Part shown: one piece after another, positions 45,912-55,667 of the stretch
Position numbering within the stretch: the stretch's first letter is position 1
Layout of the letters: every line of letters begins with the position of its first letter
Assembly (NCBI RefSeq): GCF_009649955.1
Contig: NZ_CP045875.1
Span: forward strand, 1,097,501 to 1,161,500
Reading direction: 5' to 3'
Length of the DNA: 64,000 bases
Source: Heliorestis convoluta
GTDB taxonomy: Bacteria; Bacillota; Desulfitobacteriia; Heliobacteriales; Heliobacteriaceae
Notes under the pieces: model-generated
Databases searched by the model: none
What the model was told of the DNA's origin: nothing
Seen by the model: only the letters and a program-made list of their open reading frames with translations
Made by a program: the position numbers and the translations under genes

Positions 45912-46973
45912 TTGAAAAAAGTACTTATCTTAAGTGCATTTATACCTCATTATAGAGAAAAGCTAATTAAACAATTTGCACAAAAATGTAGTTTGACTGT
46001 AACGAGTCTAGAGCTAGAGAAATTAAATCATATCGCTCCCAAAAGTGAAATTGAAAAATATTGCAATTTAATAAAAACCAAATCACTTAATTTTTTTGAA
46101 AAAATATTAAAAATTTACATAGTGCCGAAAGAAATTAATTTATCAGTTAAACAAGAATGGGACACTGTTTTTGCTTTTTACAGCTTAAGATATCCTCATA
46201 GACTTTTTATTTTTATGTGGTACAAGTCTTTTAAGAAAAAAACAAATTGGGTTTGGGTTGGCCATATATACGGAAGAAACAACATGTTCCTTGTTAAATT
46301 ATTAAGAAGGTTTTTTCTTAATAATAGTAATGGAGTGTTAACTTATACAAATGAGTATGTTGAAAAGCTTAAATCTGATGGGATAAATGTGCCTATATTT
46401 TCATTTAATAATACATATTTAAGTGCAGATGATATAGAAGTATTGCCAATAGAAAAGATAAATAATAAATTAAATATTATATTTGTTGGACGATATCAAA
46501 AAAGAAAGAAAATTGAACGACTGATATATTTAGCAAAAAGACGAGAAGATGTATGTATAAGATTAATAGGTCCAGGGATGGATGTATTGGAAGAAAAAAT
46601 CTTAGAATATGGTTTGTCTGAAAGAATATCAACTTTTGGCTCTAAAATAGGTGACGAACTAAAACCTCATTTTCAGTGGGCGCATATTGTTGCTAATCCA
46701 GGACATGTCGGTTTATTGGTTGTTACTGCAGGTCAATTTGGTAGGCCTATAGTTATTGATAATCAATGTGAGCATGCCCCCGAATATATTATTGCAAAAG
46801 AAACAGGTCAATTTTTCATTAATTGGGAAAACAATGAAGAAGTAGATAAAATAATTGACCTATATAAAAGTTCACCTAGTATAATTACTAATATGGGCAA
46901 AGATTTATCTGAATTGATAAAAAAACAATATACGGTGGAGAATAGTGTCAAGTCCTTTAGAAGATTTATATAA
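45912..46973 (+). CDS. Glycosyltransferase, GT-B type
   Basis: TTG at 45912 (KKVLILSAFIPHYREKLI) is preferred because the sequence before it has no ribosome site for ATG at 45885. About 353 residues. The N-terminal domain is divergent and basic; the donor domain has KLNIIFVGRYQKRKKIERLI and a late WAHIVANPGHVGLLVVTAGQFG, where the usual E-x7-E is altered. It probably adds a sugar in the capsule repeat. The 240-bp gap upstream (45670-45911) holds no gene and may contain a promoter. Confidence 0.8.
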   Translation: MKKVLILSAFIPHYREKLIKQFAQKCSLTVTSLELEKLNHIAPKSEIEKYCNLIKTKSLNFFEKILKIYIVPKEINLSVKQEWDTVFAFYSLRYPHRLFIFMWYKSFKKKTNWVWVGHIYGRNNMFLVKLLRRFFLNNSNGVLTYTNEYVEKLKSDGINVPIFSFNNTYLSADDIEVLPIEKINNKLNIIFVGRYQKRKKIERLIYLAKRREDVCIRLIGPGMDVLEEKILEYGLSERISTFGSKIGDELKPHFQWAHIVANPGHVGLLVVTAGQFGRPIVIDNQCEHAPEYIIAKETGQFFINWENNEEVDKIIDLYKSSPSIITNMGKDLSELIKKQYTVENSVKSFRRFI

Positions 46974-47020
46974 ATCTATACATATATATTTAGTGTATAA
47001 AAATTAAGAGGGTCTTGCCA

Positions 47021-48238
47021 ATGAATTACCTATACAAAATACAAAAAATAAATAAAAATGAATATGAAAATACAATATTATCTATTGCACTTGTAGCACC
47101 ATTTGTAATACTTCCAATTCAGTTTTTTTTATTGACTTTTTTTGAATTATTTCATACTGACATCGCGTCAAAAATTCAAACCTTTTCCAAATTAACAGTA
47201 GGATTAATATATTTATATGCATTACCAATAATTATAAAAAAAAGCAAAATAAAAATCATAGGAATTTATACAATTGCTTTTTTAATTTTTTTGGTTAACT
47301 TTATTCTTTTTCCGGAAAACCATATACATTTAAAAGATTTAATTTTTCCAGTGTTTTTTATGTGCTTACCAGCTTTTATTTTTAGTATATGTATTTATAA
47401 CGTAAATATACTAAAACGAGTGATGTTAAAAGCAAGTCTAATAGTTTTGCTATTAGGTATAATTTTAAGCACTCTAATTTTTATTGGAGGAGCTTCGGTG
47501 GGTCGATATAGTTTGCCTTTATCATATTATATGTTATTACCAACAATAATGTATTTAGATGAATTTTTTGAGAAAATCTCAGTAAAAGCTCTGTTATATG
47601 CCTTAGTTTCGCTTATGATAATACTTTCACTTGGTTCGAGAGGAGCTCTTATATGTTCCGCATTATTTGTCATATTAAAGCTTGCCAGATTTGACTATAA
47701 ATTAAGTTATAGAAAAATGGTTTTTTACTTTAGCTCGATAGGAACGATTGTAGCTTTACTTTTATATTCAAAACAAATTTTAGAATATTTATACATATTC
47801 TTTCTTAATATTGGAATAGAAAGTCGAACAATAAGAGTGCTCTTGAGTGATGATATACCTTTGAGTGGTAGAGATAATCTTTATGAAAATGTTATTAGAG
47901 AAATTTTAATTAATCCTATCTTAGGAATTGGAATAGGTGGAGATAGAGCAGTAAATGGAATATATGTACATAATTTTTTCTTAGAAGTATTAGCAAATTT
48001 TGGCGTGATTATTGGTACTATTCTTATAATTGTATTTTTACTAATAATATTTAAAAACTTAACTATAAAAAACAAAGAAATATACAATATAGTTATCATA
48101 TGGTTAGGCATAGGTTTTTTTCCTTTTATGATGAGCAGCTCATATATAGAAAATATTAAATTCTGGATAATGTTAGGGTTGCTCACTGGATTGTTGAAAT
48201 TTAATAAAAATTACAAGGTATCGTTTTCAAGAAAATAA
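47021..48238 (+). CDS. O-antigen ligase/polymerase-type membrane protein (Wzy-like)
   Basis: ATG at 47021 follows AGAGGG. The 405-residue protein has about ten membrane helices and an extracytoplasmic loop with DIPLSGRDNLYENVIREILINPILGIGIG (about residues 280-305), the characteristic Wzy_C region. It would polymerise repeat units on the outer face of the membrane. One polymerase, one flippase, one initiating transferase and a Wzz protein together complete a Wzx/Wzy pathway in this window. Confidence 0.88.
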   Translation: MNYLYKIQKINKNEYENTILSIALVAPFVILPIQFFLLTFFELFHTDIASKIQTFSKLTVGLIYLYALPIIIKKSKIKIIGIYTIAFLIFLVNFILFPENHIHLKDLIFPVFFMCLPAFIFSICIYNVNILKRVMLKASLIVLLLGIILSTLIFIGGASVGRYSLPLSYYMLLPTIMYLDEFFEKISVKALLYALVSLMIILSLGSRGALICSALFVILKLARFDYKLSYRKMVFYFSSIGTIVALLLYSKQILEYLYIFFLNIGIESRTIRVLLSDDIPLSGRDNLYENVIREILINPILGIGIGGDRAVNGIYVHNFFLEVLANFGVIIGTILIIVFLLIIFKNLTIKNKEIYNIVIIWLGIGFFPFMMSSSYIENIKFWIMLGLLTGLLKFNKNYKVSFSRK

Positions 48239-48267
48239 AAATAACAGCCCTCGCAGAAAGGAAAAAA

Positions 48268-49375
48268 ATGAAAAAAATTGCAATAATTTTACCTTATTTA
48301 AAAGCTGGTGGAACAGAGAGACAAGCTTACTATATTGCTAAGCATCTTCAGTCAAAAGTAGATGTTACGGTTATAACTTTTGAAGATACTGGTTCATTTA
48401 AGAATATGTATAAAAACATTAAGATCCATTGCCTTAATGTCGTATTATGCAAAAAAAACACGTTTGAAATTATGTTAAGACTTATTAAATTATTAAGTAG
48501 AGAAAAATTTGATTTAGTAATTAGTAGAGCATGGAGGTCTAATTTTTTAGTTGCAATATCAAGTTTAATTTTAAAAATACCTTACGTATTATTCTTAAGT
48601 AGTGCAACTAATCAAAATATGAATAAAATAAAGAACAAAGCTCAAGGTTATTTAATATCTAAAGCTAATCTAATTTTTTCTGTATCACAGAAAGCAAAGA
48701 CTAACTGTATAAATACTTACGGTATTGATGGCGACAATATTAAAGTGGTCCAAAACGGGGTTGATATAGATTATATAAAAAAATGTCGAAAGAAGATAAT
48801 AAGACTTTTACTGAAGTTACAAAGGGTAAGTTTGTAATTGTATTCTTAGGAAGACTTGTTCATAGAAAAGGTTTAGACATACTATTAAGAGCTATTTCTA
48901 AAATTAAATCAAATCGGAATGATATAAAAGATATTAAAGTAGTTGTTATTGGAGATGGTGAAAAAGAAAGTGAGTATTTAAAAATGTCTATTGATTTAAA
49001 TATTTCTGATTGGGTAATTTTTTAGGAGAACAGAAGAATCCTTTTAACTATCTAATAAAAGGAGATTTGTTTGTTTTTCCATCTAGAAGCGAAGGTTTTC
49101 CTAATGCACTACTAGAAGCTATGGCCTTAGGTATTCCTTCTATTGCAGCAAACTGTGAAACTGGTCCTGCAGAAGTAATTAACGATTCAATTAATGGTAT
49201 TCTTATAGAGCCTAATCAATCGGAACCTTTAGAATTAGCAATAATAAAACTTTATGAGAATCCAATATTAAGAGCTAGTATTAGTGAAAACGCAATTGAC
49301 ACAATTTATAATAAGCATAATTTAAAAACTAAATTGCTTGAAATAGAAAACGCAATTTCCTCAATTAAGCTATAA
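48268..49375 (+). pseudogene. Glycosyltransferase family 4, two single-base frameshifts
   Basis: Three overlapping frames make one protein. The first (to about 48783) has IILPYLKAGGTERQAYYIAK and VVQNGVDIDYIKK; the second has GKFVIVFLGRLVHRKGLDIL; the third has YLIKGDLFVFPSRSEGFPNALLEAMALG, the donor-binding E-x7-E. Adding one A to the seven-A run at 48777-48783 and one T to the six-T run at 49018-49023 restores a continuous frame of exactly 369 codons plus stop. All family motifs are intact after correction. Recent inactivation, reversible slippage and base-calling error remain possible. Confidence 0.88.
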
Positions 49376-49510
49376 ATTTGGTGGTGTCCAACAAATCGGG
49401 TACGGGTCAGTGACTCTTTGCTATTTAGAACTTGACCGGTAGCTGCTTTTCTTTTTATAGACTGAATGACACTATTATGGCTGTTGTTTACCTATGTATA
49501 TTACGGTTCC

Positions 49511-49826
49511 AGAGAGCCACTTCTCCGGAAAAAATGAGCCACCTTTCCGACGGTTTTTCACGGGTTTTGAGCTACAACACACAAAGCTACTAATACCGCT
49601 AAATGCCGTACCCGTTCGAGACTGGGGGCTTTCAATGGGCCTTAAGGGCTGGCGGAATCCCTTGTCATTTACAGACGGCTAGCTCGGATGGACAATCCAA
49701 GTGGCGATGTTTGTGCGACGTACTATAAATAATGCACTTTGCCGTTAGTGGCTCAGCTTTTGGAAGGGGGGCTCCAAACAATCCATAATAGTTGCGCAGT
49801 TTGGTTCGGGGCTCCAACCTACACTA
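49511..49826 (+). repeat. Left copy of a degenerate inverted repeat
   Basis: Non-coding sequence whose parts match, in reverse complement, the stretch at 52522-52797: GAGCCACTTCTCCGGAAAA, CTAAATGCCGTACCC-TTCGA-ACT, ATTTACAG-CGG, GGACAAT, GTGTTTGTGCGA. It also has repeated GAGCCAC / GGGGCTCC ends like those of IS21-type elements. The rest of the 49376-49921 gap shows no gene. Confidence 0.7.
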
Positions 49827-49921
49827 AATGGCGAGCCATAATTTTTCAGTTAAGTGATATTGCTCCCGAATGCTTATTAATTACAACTGAATATTAAATT
49901 ATAGAGGAAGTGTAAATAGGT

Positions 49922-51157
49922 ATGAATTTAAAAAATGTTAAATCTTTTCTTCAGTATGGTTATTTTATGAATTATGAAAAAGATGATTTACCCCTTGAAT
50001 TTTCGAAAATCGATAAACTAATTTATACAAGCTTGGAAGAAAATGAATTAGTTAATTTAGGCATAGAAAAATTTATTGAAGCAATATCGAAAGATTTCGA
50101 ATACAACTACCAGCATGTTGTACCTTTAAGTGGGGGTTTAGACAGCAGGGCTATTTTAGCCGCGTTATTAGAATTTACTGATGCTAGCAATATATTCACT
50201 TACACATTTGGCACTCCAGGTACACTAGATTATGAAATTGGAGGACTGATAGCAAAAAAAGCTGGAACTAAGCATACTAATTTACCGTTGACTACCCATA
50301 AATATTGCCAGGATGAATTAATTGATATCTCAAACAGGATAAATAATCAAACAATGCTATTTCACCATCCGCCTGTTTGGTTAGTAGACGAATTATTTAG
50401 TAATCATGTGGTCTGGTCAGGCTATATAGGAGATTTAATTGTAGGTGGACATTTACCTACACATCCTGTGACAAACCTAAAAGATGCTAAACTCAAATAT
50501 CTTAATAAATATAAATATGTTAAATCATTGTCGTTATCTAATATTGAAAATGATTTTCTTATAGATTATATAAATTTTAATACTATCGATAAGAAATTAG
50601 TAACTTATGAGGAACAAATATTATTTAACGAAAGGGTTAGGAAATTAACTGCACCGCATGTTTTAATTAAAGGTTATAATTACAAAACACCATTTATTAA
50701 TAACGGGTTTATGGATTTTATGCTTAGTCTAGATAATAGATTTAGACTAGGAAAATATTTATTTATTGAAATGATGTTAAAGGCATTTCCTAAACTTTTT
50801 AGTCAAAAAACGAAAAATAATTATGGGTTACCTTTAAAATCTGGAAATATTAAAATTGAGGTAAAAAAGATTGAAAACAAAATTAAAAGTTTTCTCGGAA
50901 GAAGTCTAAATGGTTTTGTTAACCCTTATATAAATTATTTGGATTTTAGGAATGGTATTCGTGAAAGAGAAGATTTACTTTCAATATTTAGCTCAAATAT
51001 TATGGATTTAAAATCTCGAGGCATTATTGATTGGATAGATATTGAAGATATCTTAAATAGACACTTAAAAAAACAGGGTAATTTTGCGGATGCTCTTATT
51101 GTGTTAACCTCTTTAGAAATACATTTGAAGGCGCAAACAGGTTGGAAAACAAAATGA
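49922..51157 (+). CDS. Asparagine-synthase-like amidotransferase domain protein
   Basis: A 411-residue protein with the PP-loop VVPLSGGLDSRAILAAL (about residues 66-82, SGGLDS) and the downstream VWSGYIGDLIVGGH, as in the C-terminal domain of asparagine synthetases. The N-terminal Cys-dependent glutaminase domain is missing. It may use ammonia from a partner or adenylate a different carboxylate, for example a uronic acid of the polysaccharide, as in WbpG-like proteins. No obvious partner glutaminase is seen in the window. The following flippase overlaps it by 4 bp. It lies between the two inverted repeats. Confidence 0.85.
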   Translation: MNLKNVKSFLQYGYFMNYEKDDLPLEFSKIDKLIYTSLEENELVNLGIEKFIEAISKDFEYNYQHVVPLSGGLDSRAILAALLEFTDASNIFTYTFGTPGTLDYEIGGLIAKKAGTKHTNLPLTTHKYCQDELIDISNRINNQTMLFHHPPVWLVDELFSNHVVWSGYIGDLIVGGHLPTHPVTNLKDAKLKYLNKYKYVKSLSLSNIENDFLIDYINFNTIDKKLVTYEEQILFNERVRKLTAPHVLIKGYNYKTPFINNGFMDFMLSLDNRFRLGKYLFIEMMLKAFPKLFSQKTKNNYGLPLKSGNIKIEVKKIENKIKSFLGRSLNGFVNPYINYLDFRNGIREREDLLSIFSSNIMDLKSRGIIDWIDIEDILNRHLKKQGNFADALIVLTSLEIHLKAQTGWKTK

Positions 51158-52511
51158 TTAACCGTTTAACAAGGGTTTTTAAAGATGAATTAATTAGCAA
51201 GTTATTAAAAAATGCAGGAACATTATTAAGTGGCAACATTATTGCTTCTGTTATGGGGCTACTTACGCTCATAATAACTGCTAGAACCTTGGGACCAGAG
51301 GCTTTTGGAATTCTTGTACTTATTCAAACCTACATATTAGTAGTAGATGGATTAATGAATTTTCAATCTTGGCAAGCCATGATTAAGTTTGGTACTGACT
51401 TTAATGAGAATCAAGAAGTTGACCTTTTCAAAGCAATGATAAAATATGTTTTACTTATTGATGTATTAACAGCAATAATAGCAACAATACTTGCTATTAC
51501 TATGATTAAAGTTATAGGGCCTTTTATAAATATTGATGAAAATGTTTATCATTATGTAATGCTTTTTAGCTTTGTTATACTATTCCACGTTTCTGGAGTA
51601 CCAATTGCAATATTACGTATGTTTAATAAGTTTAAGTTGTTAGCTTTTCAAGCCGTTTTAACATCATTGATAAAACTGATTGGGGTCATAATTCTTTTTA
51701 TAACGGAATCTGAATTACTTGGATTTGTGATTGTGTGGGTTATTACCGATATAGCAGGACACATTTTACTGCAGTATCTTGGTTTTAGAGAACTAAAAAA
51801 ACGAAACTTATCTAATATATTAGATATAAGGATAAATTTACTAAAGGGATACATTAAAAATATTTGGACATTTATAATCACTACAAATTTAAATAGTTCA
51901 ATTAGAATGTCCACGAGACAGTTAGATATATTAATAGTGGGAAGTATATTAGGAAATCATGCTGTAGGTTTATATAAAGTAGCCAAACAATTTTCATCGG
52001 TTTTATCTAGACTAGCAGATCCGTTATATAAAGCTATTTATCCACAGTTAACCAAATTGTATACTCAGAAGAAATTATTAGATTTCAAAAATCTGATAAT
52101 TCAATCTAGTGCCTTAGTTTTCATTCCAGTCATGATTTTATGGGTTGTATTTTTTTGTTTGGTGATTTTATTATTAAACATACAGTAGGAATGGAATTCA
52201 TTGAAGGAAAAACTGTTCTTTTATGGTATATGATGGCGATTGCAATATCAGTTATATCATTTCCGTTACAGCCAGCTATGCTCGCACAAGGACATCCTAA
52301 ATTTTCTCTTTACATACATTTATTAAGCACGATAGTATATTTTGTTTCATTAATCCCTCTAATGAATTACTTTGATATTGCAGGTGCAGGAATAAGTTAT
52401 TTTGTATATTATGCGATCTGGTCACTGCTTATGTTTCTAGTAATTTTTAAGAAGTTAAATAGTTATCAAAAATATGTTAACGAGAGTATGGTTACATACA
52501 AAAGCAATTAA
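51154..52511 (+). pseudogene. Wzx-type polysaccharide flippase, one single-base frameshift
   Basis: ATG at 51154 overlaps the previous stop. The first frame (346 codons) has LLSGNIIASVMGLLTLIITARTLGPEAFG and many membrane helices, typical of the MOP flippase family. It ends early; the second frame continues with LFGDFIIKHTVGMEFIEGKTVLLWYMM and three more helices. One extra T in the seven-T run at 52150-52156 joins them into a 452-residue protein of normal length. It would move lipid-linked repeat units across the membrane and is the only flippase seen in the window. Confidence 0.88.
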
Positions 52512-52521
52512 CTTATTATGA

Positions 52522-52797
52522 AGACTCCGGAGCAAATTAGGCCACTATTTACGGTTTGTTTGAGCTACCTTTCTAGAAGCTTAGGCACTAACGATAATAT
52601 ATACAATATTTAAGCCATATCGCACAAACACCCCACCTGTATTGTCCGTCCGAACCCCGACTGTAAATAGCAGGGACTTCAGACGCAACTTCGAGGCTCA
52701 TTGACAGACAATAGTTTCGAATGGGTACGGCATTTAGGCGCTGTTAGTGGCTTTGTGTGTGTTTTTGTGTCTCATATTTTCAGAGAAGTGCTCACCA
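52522..52797 (-). repeat. Right copy of the degenerate inverted repeat
   Basis: Reverse complement of a diverged version of the repeat at 49511-49826; the best-kept blocks are near 52787 (GAGCACTTCTCTGAAAA on the minus strand) and 52735-52720 (CTAAATGCCGTACCC). Together the two copies flank the asparagine-synthase-like and flippase genes. No protein-coding frame is convincing. Confidence 0.7.
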
Positions 52798-52825
52798 CCA
52801 CTGGAAAAGTATTAGAAAGAGGTAA

Positions 52826-53935
52826 ATGATGAAAATAGCGTACATTTCCACTGCTATAGTTCCGTCTAGGACAGCAAATAGTATTAATGTTATGAAGATG
52901 TGCCAGGCTTTTGCGAAAAATGGACATCAAGTAAAACTATTCCTACCGAAATACAGAAACGCAGATGCGTTACATAACGTTTATAATTATTATGATGTAG
53001 AAAGATGTTTTGAAATAGAATGGATTCCTATAAATAAAAGCCATAAACTCTCAGGTCATTGGTATGGGTTAAAAGCGATGTTGGCTGTAAAGAAATGGAA
53101 GGCTGAGTTAATTTATGGGCGATCTTTATTAACAATATTATTATTTTCAAATAACTCTTCGAAAGCTATATATGAATTACACAAGCCGTTTTCCAACAAA
53201 TTTTTATCTTACTTGTTATATTATTTTACAAAAAACAAACTAAATAAAGTAGTTGTTATCTCGCAAGCATTAAAGAATTATACTATAGAAGAATATAAAA
53301 TTGACGAAGAAAAAATAGTTGTAGCTCATGACGGAGCAGACATACCACATTATACAAAAAAAGCAGATTTGAAAGTTCAAGGAAGTAGATTAAAAGTTGG
53401 GTATGTAGGCCATTTATATCCAGGAAAAAGCATGGAGATTATATCGGAGCTTGTGAAATGCTGTAAGTGGGTTGATTTTCATATAATTGGAGGTTTAGAA
53501 TCAGATATTGATTATTGGAAAGAAAAATTAAAGAATGAGCAAAATATAATTTTTCATGGTTACCTACCACATAAACAAACAGAAGCGTACCGCTTAGCTT
53601 GCGACGTCTTAATTGCTCCATATCAACGCCATGTTTCAGTTTATGGAAATAATAGCATAGATATAGGTAAGTGGATGTCACCTTTGAAACTCTTTGAATA
53701 TATGGCAAGTAAGAAGGCTATATTAACTTCAGATCTTCCTGTTTTAAAGGAAGTATTGGAAAATGACAGAAATGCGTTACTGTGTTCACCTGATGATATA
53801 AATGAATGGATACGAAGTCTAGAAAGGTTAAATTCTGATATAAATCTAAGAAATAGATTAGGTGAAAATGCTAATAAAGATTTTATTAAGAATTATACAT
53901 GGAATGCTAGAGCTAAGAAAATATTAGAGCACTAA
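52826..53935 (+). CDS. Glycosyltransferase family 4 protein
   Basis: A 369-residue protein that starts MKIAYISTAIVPSRTANSINVMKMCQAF. The acceptor half has YELHKPFSNKFLSYLLYYFTK and VVISQALKNYTIEEY; the donor half has LKVGYVGHLYPGKSMEI and SPLKLFEYMASKKAILTSDLPVLKEV with the E-x7-E motif. AGAGG precedes the ATG pair at 52826/52829. It is the last glycosyltransferase of the A+T-rich locus and lies outside the inverted-repeat unit. Confidence 0.9.
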   Translation: MMKIAYISTAIVPSRTANSINVMKMCQAFAKNGHQVKLFLPKYRNADALHNVYNYYDVERCFEIEWIPINKSHKLSGHWYGLKAMLAVKKWKAELIYGRSLLTILLFSNNSSKAIYELHKPFSNKFLSYLLYYFTKNKLNKVVVISQALKNYTIEEYKIDEEKIVVAHDGADIPHYTKKADLKVQGSRLKVGYVGHLYPGKSMEIISELVKCCKWVDFHIIGGLESDIDYWKEKLKNEQNIIFHGYLPHKQTEAYRLACDVLIAPYQRHVSVYGNNSIDIGKWMSPLKLFEYMASKKAILTSDLPVLKEVLENDRNALLCSPDDINEWIRSLERLNSDINLRNRLGENANKDFIKNYTWNARAKKILEH

Positions 53936-54296
53936 GCGTGACTATACTGATTTATTATTAATGTTAGATAAAAATTGTTTATTGTTACGACTATAAAAAT
54001 AGCAAGAATTAAGGGGTTCTTCGCTATTATATGTGGGGTTCAAATAGATGTAGAAATGAAATGGTTATCATTTGAGACTTGTAATATTAAGGCTTGAGAA
54101 TATCAGGACACCAGTGACAAAGTATTAGTGCTGGGGAAACATGACTAACAAAATCTTCCTGAAAAGACACAACGACTATTAAGCAACGCTATCTTCGCGT
54201 AATAGATAAAATATACCCAAATAAAACAAAAGAACATGATGAAAATAACCGTTTTTCAAGAATGTGATCTTAAAAAAAGCAAAGGATGATAACCAA
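53936..54296 (+). other. Intergenic region at the right end of the A+T-rich locus
   Basis: No gene is seen. AATAGCAAGAA and TTCTTCGCTATT form an imperfect hairpin near 53998-54029, which might terminate the operon though it lacks a T-run. The gene at 54297 has its own AAAGGA ribosome site. Confidence 0.4.
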
Positions 54297-55667
54297 ATGT
54301 TCAAAATAGCAGTAGCAGGAACAGGCTACGTCGGCTTAGTCGCCGGCGTTTGCTTCGCCGAAATAGGCCATCAAGTAACCTGCGTAGACATCGACGAAAA
54401 CAAAGTCAATCTTATGAAGTCTGGAATTTCCCCCATTTACGAAACAGGCCTAGAAGAATTGATGCAAAAGAACTACGCCGCTGGAAGGCTTGACTACACC
54501 ACTGATTACAGAGAAGCTTACAGAGATGCTGATGCCATCTTCATCGGCGTCGGTACACCAGAACAACCAGACGGTTCTGCCAATCTTTCCTACATAGCCA
54601 CTGTAGTCAGACAAATCGCTGAAACGATTGAAAAAGACTGCCTCGTCGTTGTCAAATCAACAGTCCCCGTAGGAACAAACGACAAAGTAGAGCAGTTTAT
54701 CCAAGACTTTTTAGTCAATGACGTGAAAGTAGAAGTCGCTTCCAACCCCGAATTCCTAGCCCAGGGCTCAGCTGTCAAAGACACCTTAGAAGCCGCCAGA
54801 ATTATCATCGGCACAGAAAGCAAATGGGCAGAAGAACTCCTGATGAAAATCTATGAACCCTTTAACTTACCCATTGTTTCTGTCAACAGACGCTCCGCAG
54901 AAATGATTAAGTATGCTTCCAACGATTTTCTAGCTCTGAAAATATCCTATATGAACGACATTGCCAACCTTTGCGAACTCGTCGGTGCCGACATTCAAGA
55001 CGTAGCCCAAGGCATGAGCTTTGACGAACGCATCGGAAGCAAATTCTTAAATGCCGGCATCGGCTATGGCGGTTCTTGTTTCCCCAAAGACACCAAAGCC
55101 TTAGAGTACCTAGCCAAACAACATGGCTATGCTTTACGAACCATCAAAGCAGCCATCGATGTAAACGATGACCAAAAAACAATGCTCTATAAAAAAGCCA
55201 GCAAAAGACTGATCACCTTCAACGGCCTCAAAGTCGCCGTCCTCGGCCTAACCTTCAAGCCTGGAACAGACGATTTAAGAGAAGCGCCATCCCTAGAAAA
55301 TGTACCTCTCTTGCTAGAACAAGGCGCCGACATCTACGCCTACGATCCTGTCGGTGCTGATAACTTTGCCAAAGTATATCCAGAAGGCAAAAATGGCAGA
55401 GGAACGATAACCTATGTTGACAATGTAGAAGCAGCTTTAGACAATGCCAATGTCTGCTTCATTTTCACCGAATGGGGAGAAATTAAAGCCGTAGCGCCTG
55501 AAACCTATAAGAAGTGCATGAGAACACCTTTGGTCTTTGACGGTAGAAACATTTACGCCATCGAAGCCATGAAAGAAGCAGGCGTAGAGTATCATTCTAT
55601 AGGAAGAGAAGCTGTCCAAAGAGAAAGCCAAAAGGAGTCGAAGAACCTTGACATACAAGCTTCTTGA
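54297..55667 (+). CDS. ugd: UDP-glucose 6-dehydrogenase
   Basis: ATG at 54297 (MFKIAVAGTGYVGLVAGVCF) follows AAAGGA. The 456-residue enzyme has the NAD motif GTGYVGLVAG and the catalytic NAGIGYGGSCFPKDTKAL with the nucleophilic Cys. It converts UDP-glucose to UDP-glucuronate. The next gene, a UDP-glucuronate 4-epimerase-like SDR, overlaps its end by 20 bp. Base composition is higher in G+C and more C-ending than the preceding locus and like the 17-35 kb region. Confidence 0.96.
   Translation: MFKIAVAGTGYVGLVAGVCFAEIGHQVTCVDIDENKVNLMKSGISPIYETGLEELMQKNYAAGRLDYTTDYREAYRDADAIFIGVGTPEQPDGSANLSYIATVVRQIAETIEKDCLVVVKSTVPVGTNDKVEQFIQDFLVNDVKVEVASNPEFLAQGSAVKDTLEAARIIIGTESKWAEELLMKIYEPFNLPIVSVNRRSAEMIKYASNDFLALKISYMNDIANLCELVGADIQDVAQGMSFDERIGSKFLNAGIGYGGSCFPKDTKALEYLAKQHGYALRTIKAAIDVNDDQKTMLYKKASKRLITFNGLKVAVLGLTFKPGTDDLREAPSLENVPLLLEQGADIYAYDPVGADNFAKVYPEGKNGRGTITYVDNVEAALDNANVCFIFTEWGEIKAVAPETYKKCMRTPLVFDGRNIYAIEAMKEAGVEYHSIGREAVQRESQKESKNLDIQAS

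Noticed and set aside
49494-49682. Plus-strand frame of 62 codons in the left inverted repeat
   Set aside because: The diverged right copy does not keep the frame, and there is no ribosome site, so it is repeat sequence rather than a gene.
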